This document shows, one piece after another, positions 1-6,114 of a stretch of DNA of 9,971 bases. The notes under the pieces are model-generated. The model saw only the letters and a program-made list of their open reading frames with translations, made no database searches and was not told the origin of the DNA. How positions within the stretch are numbered: position 1 is the first letter of the stretch; each line of letters starts with the position of its first letter. This DNA comes from Ktedonobacteraceae bacterium (GTDB taxonomy: Bacteria; Chloroflexota; Ktedonobacteria; Ktedonobacterales; Ktedonobacteraceae): assembly GCA_014896635.1 (NCBI GenBank), contig JADBKA010000172.1, positions 1-9,971 of the forward strand. Direction: 5' to 3'. Both the position numbers and the translations under genes were made by a program.

Positions 1-289
1 CCGCGGAAAGGATGGCAAATCCGCTGAATATATAGGAAAAGATCTGCCACGCTTTGTAAAGGCGCTCCCGACTGCTGAAGAGCCAGAAGGCTGTCCCTAT
101 CACGGCTGAAAAGACGAGCAACAGGATGGCAAAGAGGAAAAAGTATCCCTTCCCTTGCGTGGAGATGAACGCACTGATGCTCACTCCCAGCAAGCTGCAC
201 CACACACTCGGCAAGATGATCCACAGCAGCGGCATAAACTGCCGGGGAAAGCCTCGTGGTTCTCTTTGCTGCGTTGATATCTGGTCCAT
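1..289 (-). CDS. N-terminal part of an unidentified multi-pass membrane protein (runs off the window)
   Basis: The minus strand reads open from an ATG at 289 to the window edge, giving the first 96 residues. The start MDQISTQQREPRGFPRQF is short, polar and basic. Two clear hydrophobic spans follow, at about residues 18-40 (rich in L, I, W, V) and 49-71 (FFLFAILLLVF core), then a third beginning near 84. The loop after the second span carries SSRERLYKAW, so basic residues lie on one side of the membrane. A purine-rich stretch (AGAGAGG) just upstream of the ATG fits a ribosome binding site. I do not recognise the family and propose no function; the integral-membrane assignment is secure. It follows the DUF6220-like and cupredoxin genes on the same strand after a 188-bp gap, so it may have its own promoter. 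Confidence 0.72.
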   Translation of the reverse strand, partial: MDQISTQQREPRGFPRQFMPLLWIILPSVWCSLLGVSISAFISTQGKGYFFLFAILLLVFSAVIGTAFWLFSSRERLYKAWQIFSYIFSGFAILSA

Positions 290-339
290 CAGCCTCTCTT
301 CCCTTTGCCGTTTTTCTCCCTACATTCTACTACACCAGC

Positions 340-365
340 CGTTTCTCAAACGTTACCGAAACGTT
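340..365. repeat. AAACGTT direct repeats inside a CGTTTC/GAAACG inverted repeat
   Basis: AAACGTT occurs at 348-354 and again at 359-365, exactly 11 bp apart. CGTTTC at 340-345 is the reverse complement of GAAACG at 358-363. The cluster lies in the gap upstream of the minus-strand membrane protein starting at 289, so an operator is possible. No consensus is recognised. A TATACT hexamer on the minus strand near 386-391 could be a -10 box but has no good -35 partner. Confidence 0.3.
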
Positions 366-477
366 CCCTTTTCGTCTTGCTACAGAGTATACCCGCTTGA
401 AAGACAGAAATCTTCTCCAGGTTTGCCCGGTATTTTTTTACTCTCCTTTTTTCTCCCATCTCCTCCGGGTGCATCTT

Positions 478-972
478 TTAGTGCGAGATGCTCTGGCTCT
501 CCGCCATATTAGCTCCCTGCTCCCGTTTGCTGCCCAGAGACGGGCCACTCTCCGTCTCCGCCCCTCTGCTCGCCATGACGTGGCGGTACGCCCGGTATGC
601 CGTAATGATGGCTGTGAAGAAGAGCAGCAAAGCATTAACCGGGTGAAGTGCAGTCAACGGAGGCAGGTGAAAGACATAGACCCATGTGACCAGGCTGACC
701 TGCACAAAGACTAACACAAAGAGCAGCACGTTCAAGAGAATGATGGCACGTGGGAACCTGGCGACCGCCGCCAGGATCAGGACCAGAATGGTGCCGAAAA
801 ACAGGCTATGCCCCAGTGCAGCATGAGTTTCCAACCAGGTGCTTGAAGAAAAAATCCCCAGTCCCGCGAGGTAGACCTGCACGGCCAGGCCCAGCGCATA
901 GAGCCAGGCCAGAAACACATAGACAAACTGGAGTCCGCGAATAACAGGATGAGGCCGGGCGATTGTACGCAT
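478..972 (-). CDS. DUF6220-like four-helix integral membrane protein
   Basis: This 164-residue protein has four hydrophobic spans at roughly residues 15-40, 52-72, 75-100 and 106-128, and a hydrophilic C-terminal tail of about 35 residues. Features I associate with DUF6220 proteins are the opening FVYVFLAWLYALGLAVQVYL, a His-containing segment before helix 2 (HAALGH, 50-55), an ARFPR loop after it, and LHPVNALLLFF starting helix 4. The function of that family is unknown. The two short His motifs near membrane borders could bind a metal or haem, but this is only inference. The ATG at 972 is preceded by GGAAGAG with about 7 nt spacing. It lies 42 bp downstream of the cupredoxin lipoprotein, so the two are probably cotranscribed. 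A redox or copper-related role is suggested by that neighbour and by nothing in the protein itself. Confidence 0.75.
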   Translation of the reverse strand: MRTIARPHPVIRGLQFVYVFLAWLYALGLAVQVYLAGLGIFSSSTWLETHAALGHSLFFGTILVLILAAVARFPRAIILLNVLLFVLVFVQVSLVTWVYVFHLPPLTALHPVNALLLFFTAIITAYRAYRHVMASRGAETESGPSLGSKREQGANMAESQSISH

Positions 973-1014
973 GTTTTCTCTTCCTTTGTTTACTTTCTCT
1001 CTTCAGATCTTTTT

Positions 1015-1428
1015 TTACTGCACAGTGACTGTCAGGCTCATGCCCGGATGGATCGTACAGTAAAGTTTGAAAGTGCCGGCAGTAGTGAAAGGCCCGATGG
1101 TCCCTGAACCGTTGCCGTTGATCTGCACATTCTTGACGTCCGGTGCGCCCGGCTCACGGGTCTGTTTTGGCGTGCCGTTCTCCCATGTCCCGTTGGCAAT
1201 GATATGCGGCACAGCGGTATCGGAAACCAGCGTGAGGCTTTCTCCTTTTTTGATAGTGATGGAAGATTGCACAAAATTGCTGTTATTCATATGCACAGTA
1301 TTTGCTTCGTTGCCCGTAGCAGGACCAGAACCGGTATTATTTCCGCCGTCCCGCTTGCCACTGCATGCCACTACGGCTACAGTGATGAGGCTACAGGTCA
1401 ATAGGACTAGTAGCCATTTTCTCAACAT
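1015..1428 (-). CDS. Cupredoxin-domain lipoprotein with a type 1 copper site
   Basis: The 137-residue product starts with a lipoprotein signal peptide: basic MLRKW, a hydrophobic core, then VVAC with Cys22 as the acylated residue. A low-complexity Gly/Asn/Ser linker (about 24-45) leads into a plastocyanin-like beta-sandwich of about 90 residues. All four type 1 copper ligands are present: His75 (VPHIIANG), then Cys124, His127 and Met130 in YCTIHPGM. The expected role is an electron carrier tethered to the outer face of the cytoplasmic membrane. An in-frame ATG at 1461 adds 11 residues but has no ribosome site. The ATG at 1428 has GGAGGGAG about 7 nt upstream and places the signal peptide correctly, so I chose it. 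The gene heads a likely operon with the DUF6220-like protein. The domain call is firm; the redox partner is unknown. Confidence 0.88.
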   Translation of the reverse strand: MLRKWLLVLLTCSLITVAVVACSGKRDGGNNTGSGPATGNEANTVHMNNSNFVQSSITIKKGESLTLVSDTAVPHIIANGTWENGTPKQTREPGAPDVKNVQINGNGSGTIGPFTTAGTFKLYCTIHPGMSLTVTVQ

Positions 1429-1492
1429 AAGAATTCTCCCTCCTGATTTATCGTTGAGCATTGTAATGTATAGATGTATCCGAGATGCAACG

Positions 1493-1508
1493 ATGAGAAC
1501 TTTCTCAT
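1493..1508. promoter_or_regulatory. 16-bp palindrome upstream of the cupredoxin gene, candidate operator
   Basis: ATGAGAA-CT-TTCTCAT is a perfect 7-2-7 inverted repeat 65 bp upstream of the cupredoxin ATG. On the minus strand a TTGCAT (1485-1490) follows it, with a TACAAT (1460-1465) after a 19-nt spacer. That spacer is long for a standard promoter, so the promoter reading is weak. The palindrome would lie just upstream of such a -35 element. No regulator is assigned. Confidence 0.35.
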
Positions 1509-1554
1509 TTTTCCATCTCTCACTGCCATGTACGAAGGGATAGGAGGGGATGAT

Positions 1555-1585
1555 ATCACCCGAAACGGGTGATCAGGAGGGTGAT
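1555..1585. terminator. Hairpin after the LuxR gene, with a third copy of the same heptamer
   Basis: ATCACCCG (1555-1562) and CGGGTGAT (1566-1573) form a perfect 8-bp stem with a 3-nt AAA loop, 22 bp beyond the LuxR stop codon. GGGTGAT occurs again at 1579-1585, so ATCACCC could pair with either copy. The three heptamers are centred 12 bp apart. No T-run follows on the minus strand, so intrinsic termination is uncertain. It could also be an operator for the cupredoxin operon. Confidence 0.35.
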
Positions 1586-1595
1586 TTCAGGAAGG

Positions 1596-4397
1596 TCAGA
1601 GCAACCGCAATCTGCGGGCCGCATCATAGGCTTCTTTTCGGCTACTCACGTTGAGTTTGCGATAGATGTGCTTCACCTGCGTCCTGACCGTGTTGACAGA
1701 GACGACCAGTTCGCGCGCGATCTCTGGCCTGGAGCGACCGGCGGCCAGCAGACGCAGCACACGGCGCTCCTGTGGTGTGAGCAGCTCTGTACCAGGGGAC
1801 AGACTGGCCGCATCAGCATGCGCGCCAGTAGCACCATGAGCATCGGCATCGCTGGCAACAGTCAGAAGAGTGCGCACATAGGAGAATAATGGCTCATCGC
1901 GTATTTCGGACAGCACAGTGCGCAGCAGTGCTATCACCGCTTCTCCCTCATCTAAGAAGAGGCGCTGATATTCTTCAGGTTGCGCCAGTTGCAACGCCTG
2001 GAGCAGCGTCTTTCTGGCCTGTGCTGGATCACTCTGCTGGCAGGCCAGAGCGGTGAGGAGCAGTGTCTCCAGCTCGATTCTGGTCTGTCCCATCTCGCGC
2101 GCTTCTGGCAACAACTCCTGAAGCAGAGTATACGCACTCTGTATATCATGTTGCGCAAGAGCGAGTCGCGCCAGCAGCAGCGCCTCCTGGCTCTGCTGCA
2201 AGCGCCTGTTCTCCTCGCCATACTGCGTACGGGCAGCGGCCCAGCGCCGGGCTGCGGCCAGATTGCCCTGGCGCAGGGCGAGTCGAGCCTGCTCGTGCAG
2301 CAGCTCACGGAGAAAACGCTGCTTCTTCGTGCGAGCGATGAGCCTGTGGAGATGCTGCCGGGCCTGAGCGCCTTCCCCCGATGCTTGCAGTACCCGCGCC
2401 ATCATTAGAGCAGCGCGTACCTGGAGATCCTCTATCTTTACCTGCTCGCTGATTGCCAGCGCCTCTGACACATACTGCCGGGCAGTTTTCAGATCGTTCC
2501 ATTCATAATAGAGCGCGGCCAGGCCAAGCAGCGCATAGGCTCTATCATCAAGCATATTTACTCTCTCAGAGACATCTGCCAGCACCTGCTGATAGATCTG
2601 GGCTGCCTGGTGGAGTTCTCCCTGCTCGACACAGATATTACCCAGGCTGAGAGTTGCAGCGGCCATCAGATGATAGTAACCAGAGGCGCTACTGAGCATA
2701 CGCACCTGTGTGATGGCCTGGCGAGCAGCGGTGAGTTTGCCAGCAAAAATCTCTTCCATTGCCAGGTGCATCAGGCTCATGCCGCGAAAAGCCAGGTCTT
2801 CTTCAGACAGCAACGCAAGCGCCTGTTTTGCAGCCGCAAACGACTCTGCGTAGTCCTGTTGCCACCAGGCAATTACCGAACGAAAGGCATACACTATACC
2901 GAGTTCCCGCTGTTTGCCTTCGCTGCGCCAGCGCTGCTCGGCCATCTGGAGAAAGACTTCGAGACGCTCTCTGGTTGCCGGCGCGTAGCGGTCCTGGGTA
3001 AACAGCAGGGCTATGGCATACAGAAAACAGAGGGCCGGGCGCTCCTGTAAGACCGCTTCAGGCAGTTGCTCTAGCCAGCGGCGCAGTGTACCGTGTTCAT
3101 AACGAGCGCCGAGCGGCTTGCAGAGCTGCTCGATCAGCGCGGCAGCGCGCGCGTTATCTCGCGCTTGCAGAGCCGCTTCAATCGCCTCCGCAGGCATACC
3201 TTGCTGTTCGTACCAGGCGCTTGCTCTGGTAGCGCAGGCACGCAGCGCCTCCTCTCCAAGATGACGGCGCGCCTCCTGCTGCATAACCTCGGCAAAGAGT
3301 GCATGATAGTGATACCACTGTCCGGTCTCATCAAGCGCCTCCAGGAAGAGGCCCTCCTGTTCCAGTTGAGCCAGCAGCGCATCGCCCCCGCTACCTTCCG
3401 TAACGGCATCGCAGAGATCTCCTGTCAGGCGGCTGAGGATACTCGTCTGCAACAGAAAGATCTGTACATGCTCAGGCTGCGATGCGAGCACATCATGCAC
3501 CAGGTAGCTCTGAAGCGGTCGATAGCCGGCGTGAGGAGTTCCAAACAGTTCTGCGGGCAGCTCTGTGCCGTCTGCCGCCTTTGCTCTCCCTTGCCAAGCA
3601 AGGGCAATCAACTTGAGTCCGGCGATCCATCCACCGGTGCGGGCTTGCAGACGCTGAATCATTTCCTCGGTTGGAGCAAATGGGAGAGCTTGCAAGAGAA
3701 ATGCGCGCGTCTCTTCCAGCGTAAAGCAGAGATCAGCCGCATTGACTTCGAGCACATCTCCATGTGCACGCAGGTGAGCCAGCGAAAACGGGGGCCTGTT
3801 GCGCGAGAGGACCATTACATGCACATTTGCCGGCAGATGGGTAAGGAAGAAGGACACGGATTTATGGATCTGAGGAGAGGTAATCGTATGATAGTCGTCC
3901 AGTATCAGGACAGCGTGACTGCGCAGTTCTGTCAGGCCGTTGATCAGCCTGGTCAGCATATACTCAAAGCGTGACTCGTCTGCCGGAGAGAACAATCTTT
4001 GTGGTAGTTGTAGTTCTGCCAGTATCGCCGCGCTCAGGGCAGGATCAAAGTGCTGGCAGGCAGCAGCCACGTAGCGCCAGAAACGCAACGGATCGTTGTC
4101 CCCGGCATCCAGCGATATCCAGGCCACAATTTTCTGCTCATCGTCTTGCCTGCGAGCAGCAGCCCAATTCCTGACAAGCGTTGTCTTTCCGAAGCCGGCT
4201 GGCGCGACCAGCAGTGTCAACGCATAATCGAAGCAGGCGTCTAGCCGCACCAGCAAAGATTCGCGTGTGATGAGCGAAGGATGAATGCGCGGCAACACAA
4301 GCTTGGTGCTGAGCGGGGTCCAGCGAAAGCCAGCGGAGGCCAGGGTACCAGCCTCTGATGAGTGCGCGCGCGCATCTCCGTTTTGCCACTCTGCCAT
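1596..4397 (-). CDS. LuxR-family regulator with MalT-type STAND ATPase and TPR-like repeats
   Basis: The 933-residue protein has the layout of MalT/LAL regulators. After a short leader, STKLVLPRIHP (30-40) introduces the NTPase. Walker A is APAGFGKTT (65-73) and Walker B is LILDD (164-168). A helical region rich in Ala, Leu, Gln and Arg (about 400-830) looks like TPR-type repeats. The C-terminal 65 residues are a LuxR/GerE helix-turn-helix (LTPQERRVLRLLAAG, then the SVNTVRTQVKHIYRKL recognition region). Known MalT-type proteins switch on transcription when a ligand and ATP drive oligomerisation; the ligand here cannot be read. The ATG at 4397 has no obvious ribosome binding site, but an in-frame TAA lies about 18 bp upstream, so the start cannot be much earlier. 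Neighbours on both sides are possible targets, as is its own promoter. Confidence 0.93.
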   Translation of the reverse strand: MAEWQNGDARAHSSEAGTLASAGFRWTPLSTKLVLPRIHPSLITRESLLVRLDACFDYALTLLVAPAGFGKTTLVRNWAAARRQDDEQKIVAWISLDAGDNDPLRFWRYVAAACQHFDPALSAAILAELQLPQRLFSPADESRFEYMLTRLINGLTELRSHAVLILDDYHTITSPQIHKSVSFFLTHLPANVHVMVLSRNRPPFSLAHLRAHGDVLEVNAADLCFTLEETRAFLLQALPFAPTEEMIQRLQARTGGWIAGLKLIALAWQGRAKAADGTELPAELFGTPHAGYRPLQSYLVHDVLASQPEHVQIFLLQTSILSRLTGDLCDAVTEGSGGDALLAQLEQEGLFLEALDETGQWYHYHALFAEVMQQEARRHLGEEALRACATRASAWYEQQGMPAEAIEAALQARDNARAAALIEQLCKPLGARYEHGTLRRWLEQLPEAVLQERPALCFLYAIALLFTQDRYAPATRERLEVFLQMAEQRWRSEGKQRELGIVYAFRSVIAWWQQDYAESFAAAKQALALLSEEDLAFRGMSLMHLAMEEIFAGKLTAARQAITQVRMLSSASGYYHLMAAATLSLGNICVEQGELHQAAQIYQQVLADVSERVNMLDDRAYALLGLAALYYEWNDLKTARQYVSEALAISEQVKIEDLQVRAALMMARVLQASGEGAQARQHLHRLIARTKKQRFLRELLHEQARLALRQGNLAAARRWAAARTQYGEENRRLQQSQEALLLARLALAQHDIQSAYTLLQELLPEAREMGQTRIELETLLLTALACQQSDPAQARKTLLQALQLAQPEEYQRLFLDEGEAVIALLRTVLSEIRDEPLFSYVRTLLTVASDADAHGATGAHADAASLSPGTELLTPQERRVLRLLAAGRSRPEIARELVVSVNTVRTQVKHIYRKLNVSSRKEAYDAARRLRLL

Positions 4398-4429
4398 TTT
4401 TTTGCTTGCGACGGAAAATTATTTGATGT

Positions 4430-4438
4430 ATTATATCA
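4430..4438 (-). promoter_or_regulatory. Extended -10 promoter of the LuxR regulator
   Basis: The minus strand reads TGATATAAT here, a perfect TATAAT with the TGn extension. No good -35 hexamer lies 16-18 nt upstream; that place is taken by a palindrome (4454-4469). Predicted transcription begins near 4423, giving a leader of about 25 nt, AT-rich and without a Shine-Dalgarno sequence, before the ATG at 4397. A perfect TTGACA at 4471-4476 is 35 nt from the -10, too far to pair with it. Confidence 0.6.
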
Positions 4439-4453
4439 AAACCAATGATCGAG

Positions 4454-4469
4454 AAACTGTGAACAGTTT
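4454..4469. promoter_or_regulatory. Palindrome AAACTGT-GA-ACAGTTT over the LuxR -35 region, candidate operator
   Basis: This perfect 7-2-7 inverted repeat sits where the -35 element of the LuxR promoter would be. Its core CTGTGAACAG closely resembles the core CTGTGACAG of a second palindrome at 4518-4532, suggesting two sites for one dimeric regulator. Which regulator binds is unknown; autoregulation by the LuxR protein is one possibility. Confidence 0.45.
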
Positions 4470-4517
4470 GTGTCAACGCTGGCTCGTTCTGTGAGAGATT
4501 TGTGAGCCTGGCGAGCT

Positions 4518-4532
4518 ATCCTGTGACAGGAT
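4518..4532. promoter_or_regulatory. Palindrome ATCCTGT-G-ACAGGAT, second candidate operator
   Basis: A perfect 7-1-7 inverted repeat centred at 4525, about 63.5 bp from the centre of the 4454-4469 palindrome, close to six helical turns. It shares the CTGTG(A)ACAG core with that site. It lies between the divergent LuxR and dehydrogenase genes and could serve either one. Confidence 0.4.
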
Positions 4533-4544
4533 GACGAACAACGC

Positions 4545-4731
4545 CCTGCTCTGAAGCAGGCATCTACAATCTCATATGCACTCTCTTGAGGATGCGCGCT
4601 CTGCCAACTTCTGGCATGGGCATCCCTGGAATAACCAGGGATCTAACCCTGGTTCCTGTCTCGCTGGCCACCAGATAGTCGTGTCCTGTTATGGACACAG
4701 AGGAGAGGACAGCAGGTGAAAGATGATCACC
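4545..4731. other. Gene-free stretch with a series of short perfect hairpins
   Basis: No coding region is supported in 4398-4865. Within it are perfect stems at 4545-4560 (CCTGCT/AGCAGG, loop CTGA), 4602-4616 (TGCCA/TGGCA), 4622-4654 (two overlapping stems, described separately), 4681-4698 (GTGTCC/GGACAC) and 4715-4731 (GGTGA/TCACC). If transcribed on the plus strand, this would be a structured leader ahead of the dehydrogenase. No known riboswitch is recognised, and I find no convincing plus-strand promoter, so this could equally be a cluster of protein-binding sites. Confidence 0.3.
4622..4654 (+). promoter_or_regulatory. Two mutually exclusive hairpins sharing one arm (attenuator-like)
   Basis: ATCCCTGG (4622-4629) pairs perfectly with CCAGGGAT (4635-4642) around a 5-nt loop. 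AACCAGGG (4633-4640) pairs perfectly with CCCTGGTT (4647-4654) around a 6-nt loop. Both stems are 8 bp and use the same middle strand, so only one can form at a time. This is the geometry of a conformational switch, but no T-run or sequestered start site is attached, so a regulatory role is inference. Confidence 0.35.
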
Positions 4732-4809
4732 GCTCGCTACTTCCTGGCTAAATTCACCAGTTCTGGCGAGGCGAGCAAGAAGAGAGCAGGGACACTCATA
4801 GAAAGTACG

Positions 4810-4831
4810 GATGATGTTACGATGATGTTAC
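4810..4831 (+). repeat. Tandem 11-bp repeat GATGATGTTAC x2 upstream of the dehydrogenase
   Basis: GATGATGTTAC is repeated exactly, head to tail, with one helical turn per unit, ending 34 bp before the dehydrogenase ATG. ACAAAG follows at 4830-4835 and 4840-4845, 10 bp apart. Tandem sites in this position often bind an activator or repressor, but no regulator is recognised. Confidence 0.4.
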
Positions 4832-4865
4832 AAAGAGATACAAAGCAGAGAAGGGAAACGGTAGT

Positions 4866-5915
4866 ATGAAAGCATTCGTGATGAAGTCCATCGGTCAGGT
4901 CGGTTTTATGGAGAAACCCATCCCTAGACCCGGCCCGGATGACGCCATCATCAAGACAACCAGGGCGCTGATCTGTACTTCGGATTCGCATACGGTGCAT
5001 GGAGCGATTGGCCCGCGCGAGAATCTCACGCTGGGTCACGAAGCGGTGGGCATCGTACATGAGGTGGGCAGCAACGTCAAGCTCTTCAAGCCGGGCGAGC
5101 GTGTGCTGGTCGCAGCCATCACTCCCGACTGGGGCGATCCCGCCTCGCAGGCCGGGCACTCCTCACAATCGGGGACCGCGCTGGGCGGCTGGAAATTCTC
5201 CAATACCAAAGACGGCGTGTTTGCCGAATACTTCCATGTCAACGAGGCCGATGCCAACCTGGCTCACATTCCCGATGATGTGCCCGATGAGGTAGCAGTC
5301 TATTGCGCCGATATGATGACCACCGGTTTCATGGGCGCCGAGAACGGCGACATTCCTATCGGCGGCACCGTTGCCGTCTTTGCACAGGGACCGGTCGGCC
5401 TGATGGCGACGGCAGGCGCAAAACTGCGCGGCGCCGGCCTGATTATCGCCGTCGAATCCATTCCCAAGCGACAGGAACTCGCCCGCTTCTATGGAGCCGA
5501 TGAGATCGCCGACTTCACAAAGGAAGATGTGGTACAGAAGATTCTCTCGCTGACCGGCGGGCAGGGCGTCGATACCGCCATCGAGGCGCTGGGAGCCGAT
5601 ATCACCTTCCAGCAGGCCATCAAGGTCACGAAACCCGGCGGCACGATCTCCAACGTCGGCTATCACGGCCAGGGCGAGTTTGTGCATATTCCACGCCTGG
5701 ACTGGGGTGTCGGCATGGCCGAGAAGACCATCAAGACAGGTCTGTGTCCCGGCGGTCGCCTGCGCATGGAGCGCCTGCTGCTCCTGCTCAGGAATAAGCG
5801 CGTCGATCCTACGCGGCTGACGACTCATACCTTCCCGTTTGAGCAACTGGACCGCGCCTTTGAGATCATGGATAAAAAGCTCGATGGCGTGCTCAAGCCG
5901 CTCATCACCTTCTAA
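4866..5915 (+). CDS. Zinc-dependent secondary-alcohol dehydrogenase (Thermoanaerobacter-type MDR family)
   Basis: The 349-residue protein closely follows the Thermoanaerobacter brockii alcohol dehydrogenase along its whole length (MKAF-MKSIGQVG start, ITPDW, GWKFSN-KDGVF, DMMTTGF, GLCPGGRLRMERL). The expected reaction is reversible oxidation of a secondary alcohol to a ketone in the cytoplasm. Catalytic zinc ligands are visible as Cys37, His58 with Glu59, and Asp149. The cysteine-rich structural-zinc loop is absent, as in that subgroup. The Rossmann loop reads AQGPVG (173-178), with Ala at the first Gly position. At the end of the second strand, where the T. brockii enzyme has Gly-Ser-Arg to hold the NADP phosphate, this one has Glu197-Ser-Ile, which suggests NAD preference. 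The ATG at 4866 follows an AGAAGGGA ribosome-site-like stretch. It appears monocistronic. The family is secure; the substrate is not. Confidence 0.93.
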   Translation: MKAFVMKSIGQVGFMEKPIPRPGPDDAIIKTTRALICTSDSHTVHGAIGPRENLTLGHEAVGIVHEVGSNVKLFKPGERVLVAAITPDWGDPASQAGHSSQSGTALGGWKFSNTKDGVFAEYFHVNEADANLAHIPDDVPDEVAVYCADMMTTGFMGAENGDIPIGGTVAVFAQGPVGLMATAGAKLRGAGLIIAVESIPKRQELARFYGADEIADFTKEDVVQKILSLTGGQGVDTAIEALGADITFQQAIKVTKPGGTISNVGYHGQGEFVHIPRLDWGVGMAEKTIKTGLCPGGRLRMERLLLLLRNKRVDPTRLTTHTFPFEQLDRAFEIMDKKLDGVLKPLITF

Positions 5916-5984
5916 CCGACAAAAAGAAAGACGAGAGACACCCCTGGCCCTCCTAAGGCTGTTCTCGCTCTGTAACACCGCCTG

Positions 5985-6018
5985 ATCCCATGTTGCTTCT
6001 CTGAAAGCAACATGGGAT
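5985..6018. terminator. Perfect 14-bp hairpin between convergent genes
   Basis: ATCCCATGTTGCTT (5985-5998) and AAGCAACATGGGAT (6005-6018) form an uninterrupted 14-bp stem with a 6-nt loop, 69 bp after the dehydrogenase stop codon. Neither strand shows a T-run after it, so it is not a textbook intrinsic terminator. Its place between converging genes favours a termination or transcript-end-protecting role. Confidence 0.5.
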
Positions 6019-6032
6019 GAAATCTTGATACC

Positions 6033-6098
6033 CGTTCGAGATCCGTCCCGCCACCGGCGGGACTGGCAAGATGCGCAAGCATCTTGCCCATCTGAACG
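6033..6098. repeat. Compact three-way-junction element (REP-like repeat or small structured RNA)
   Basis: The 66 bases fold on paper into three perfect or near-perfect stems. The outer stem is CGTTC, a bulged G at 6038, AGAT (6033-6042) paired with ATCTGAACG (6090-6098). Inside are GTCCCGCC/GGCGGGAC (6045-6052 with 6056-6063, loop ACC) and GGCAAGATGC/GCATCTTGCC (6065-6074 with 6079-6088, GCAA tetraloop, a GNRA type). Only C-C, T and C join the stems. It lies between the 14-bp hairpin and the hepT stop, outside coding sequence. It has too few arms for a tRNA. I suspect a dispersed palindromic repeat; a transcribed ncRNA is the alternative. Confidence 0.5.
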
Positions 6099-6114
6099 CA
6101 AGGGAGTATGAATC

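Noticed and set aside
346..459. Minus-strand small basic open frame of 37 codons after a GGAGGAG
   Set aside because: The Shine-Dalgarno-like sequence touches the ATG with no spacing, and the peptide resembles nothing known; chance is more likely.
3093..3974. Open frame of 293 codons on the plus strand inside the LuxR gene
   Set aside because: Antisense to a clear LuxR/MalT coding region, with no recognisable domain and no ribosome binding site of note.
4471..4476. Perfect TTGACA on the minus strand as the LuxR -35 box
   Set aside because: It is 35 nt from the TATAAT, about twice the workable spacing; the TGn extension explains the promoter better.
6033..6098. tRNA-like cloverleaf
   Set aside because: Only two arms lie inside the outer stem, there is no anticodon loop, T-loop or acceptor end, and the inner loops are 3 and 4 nt.
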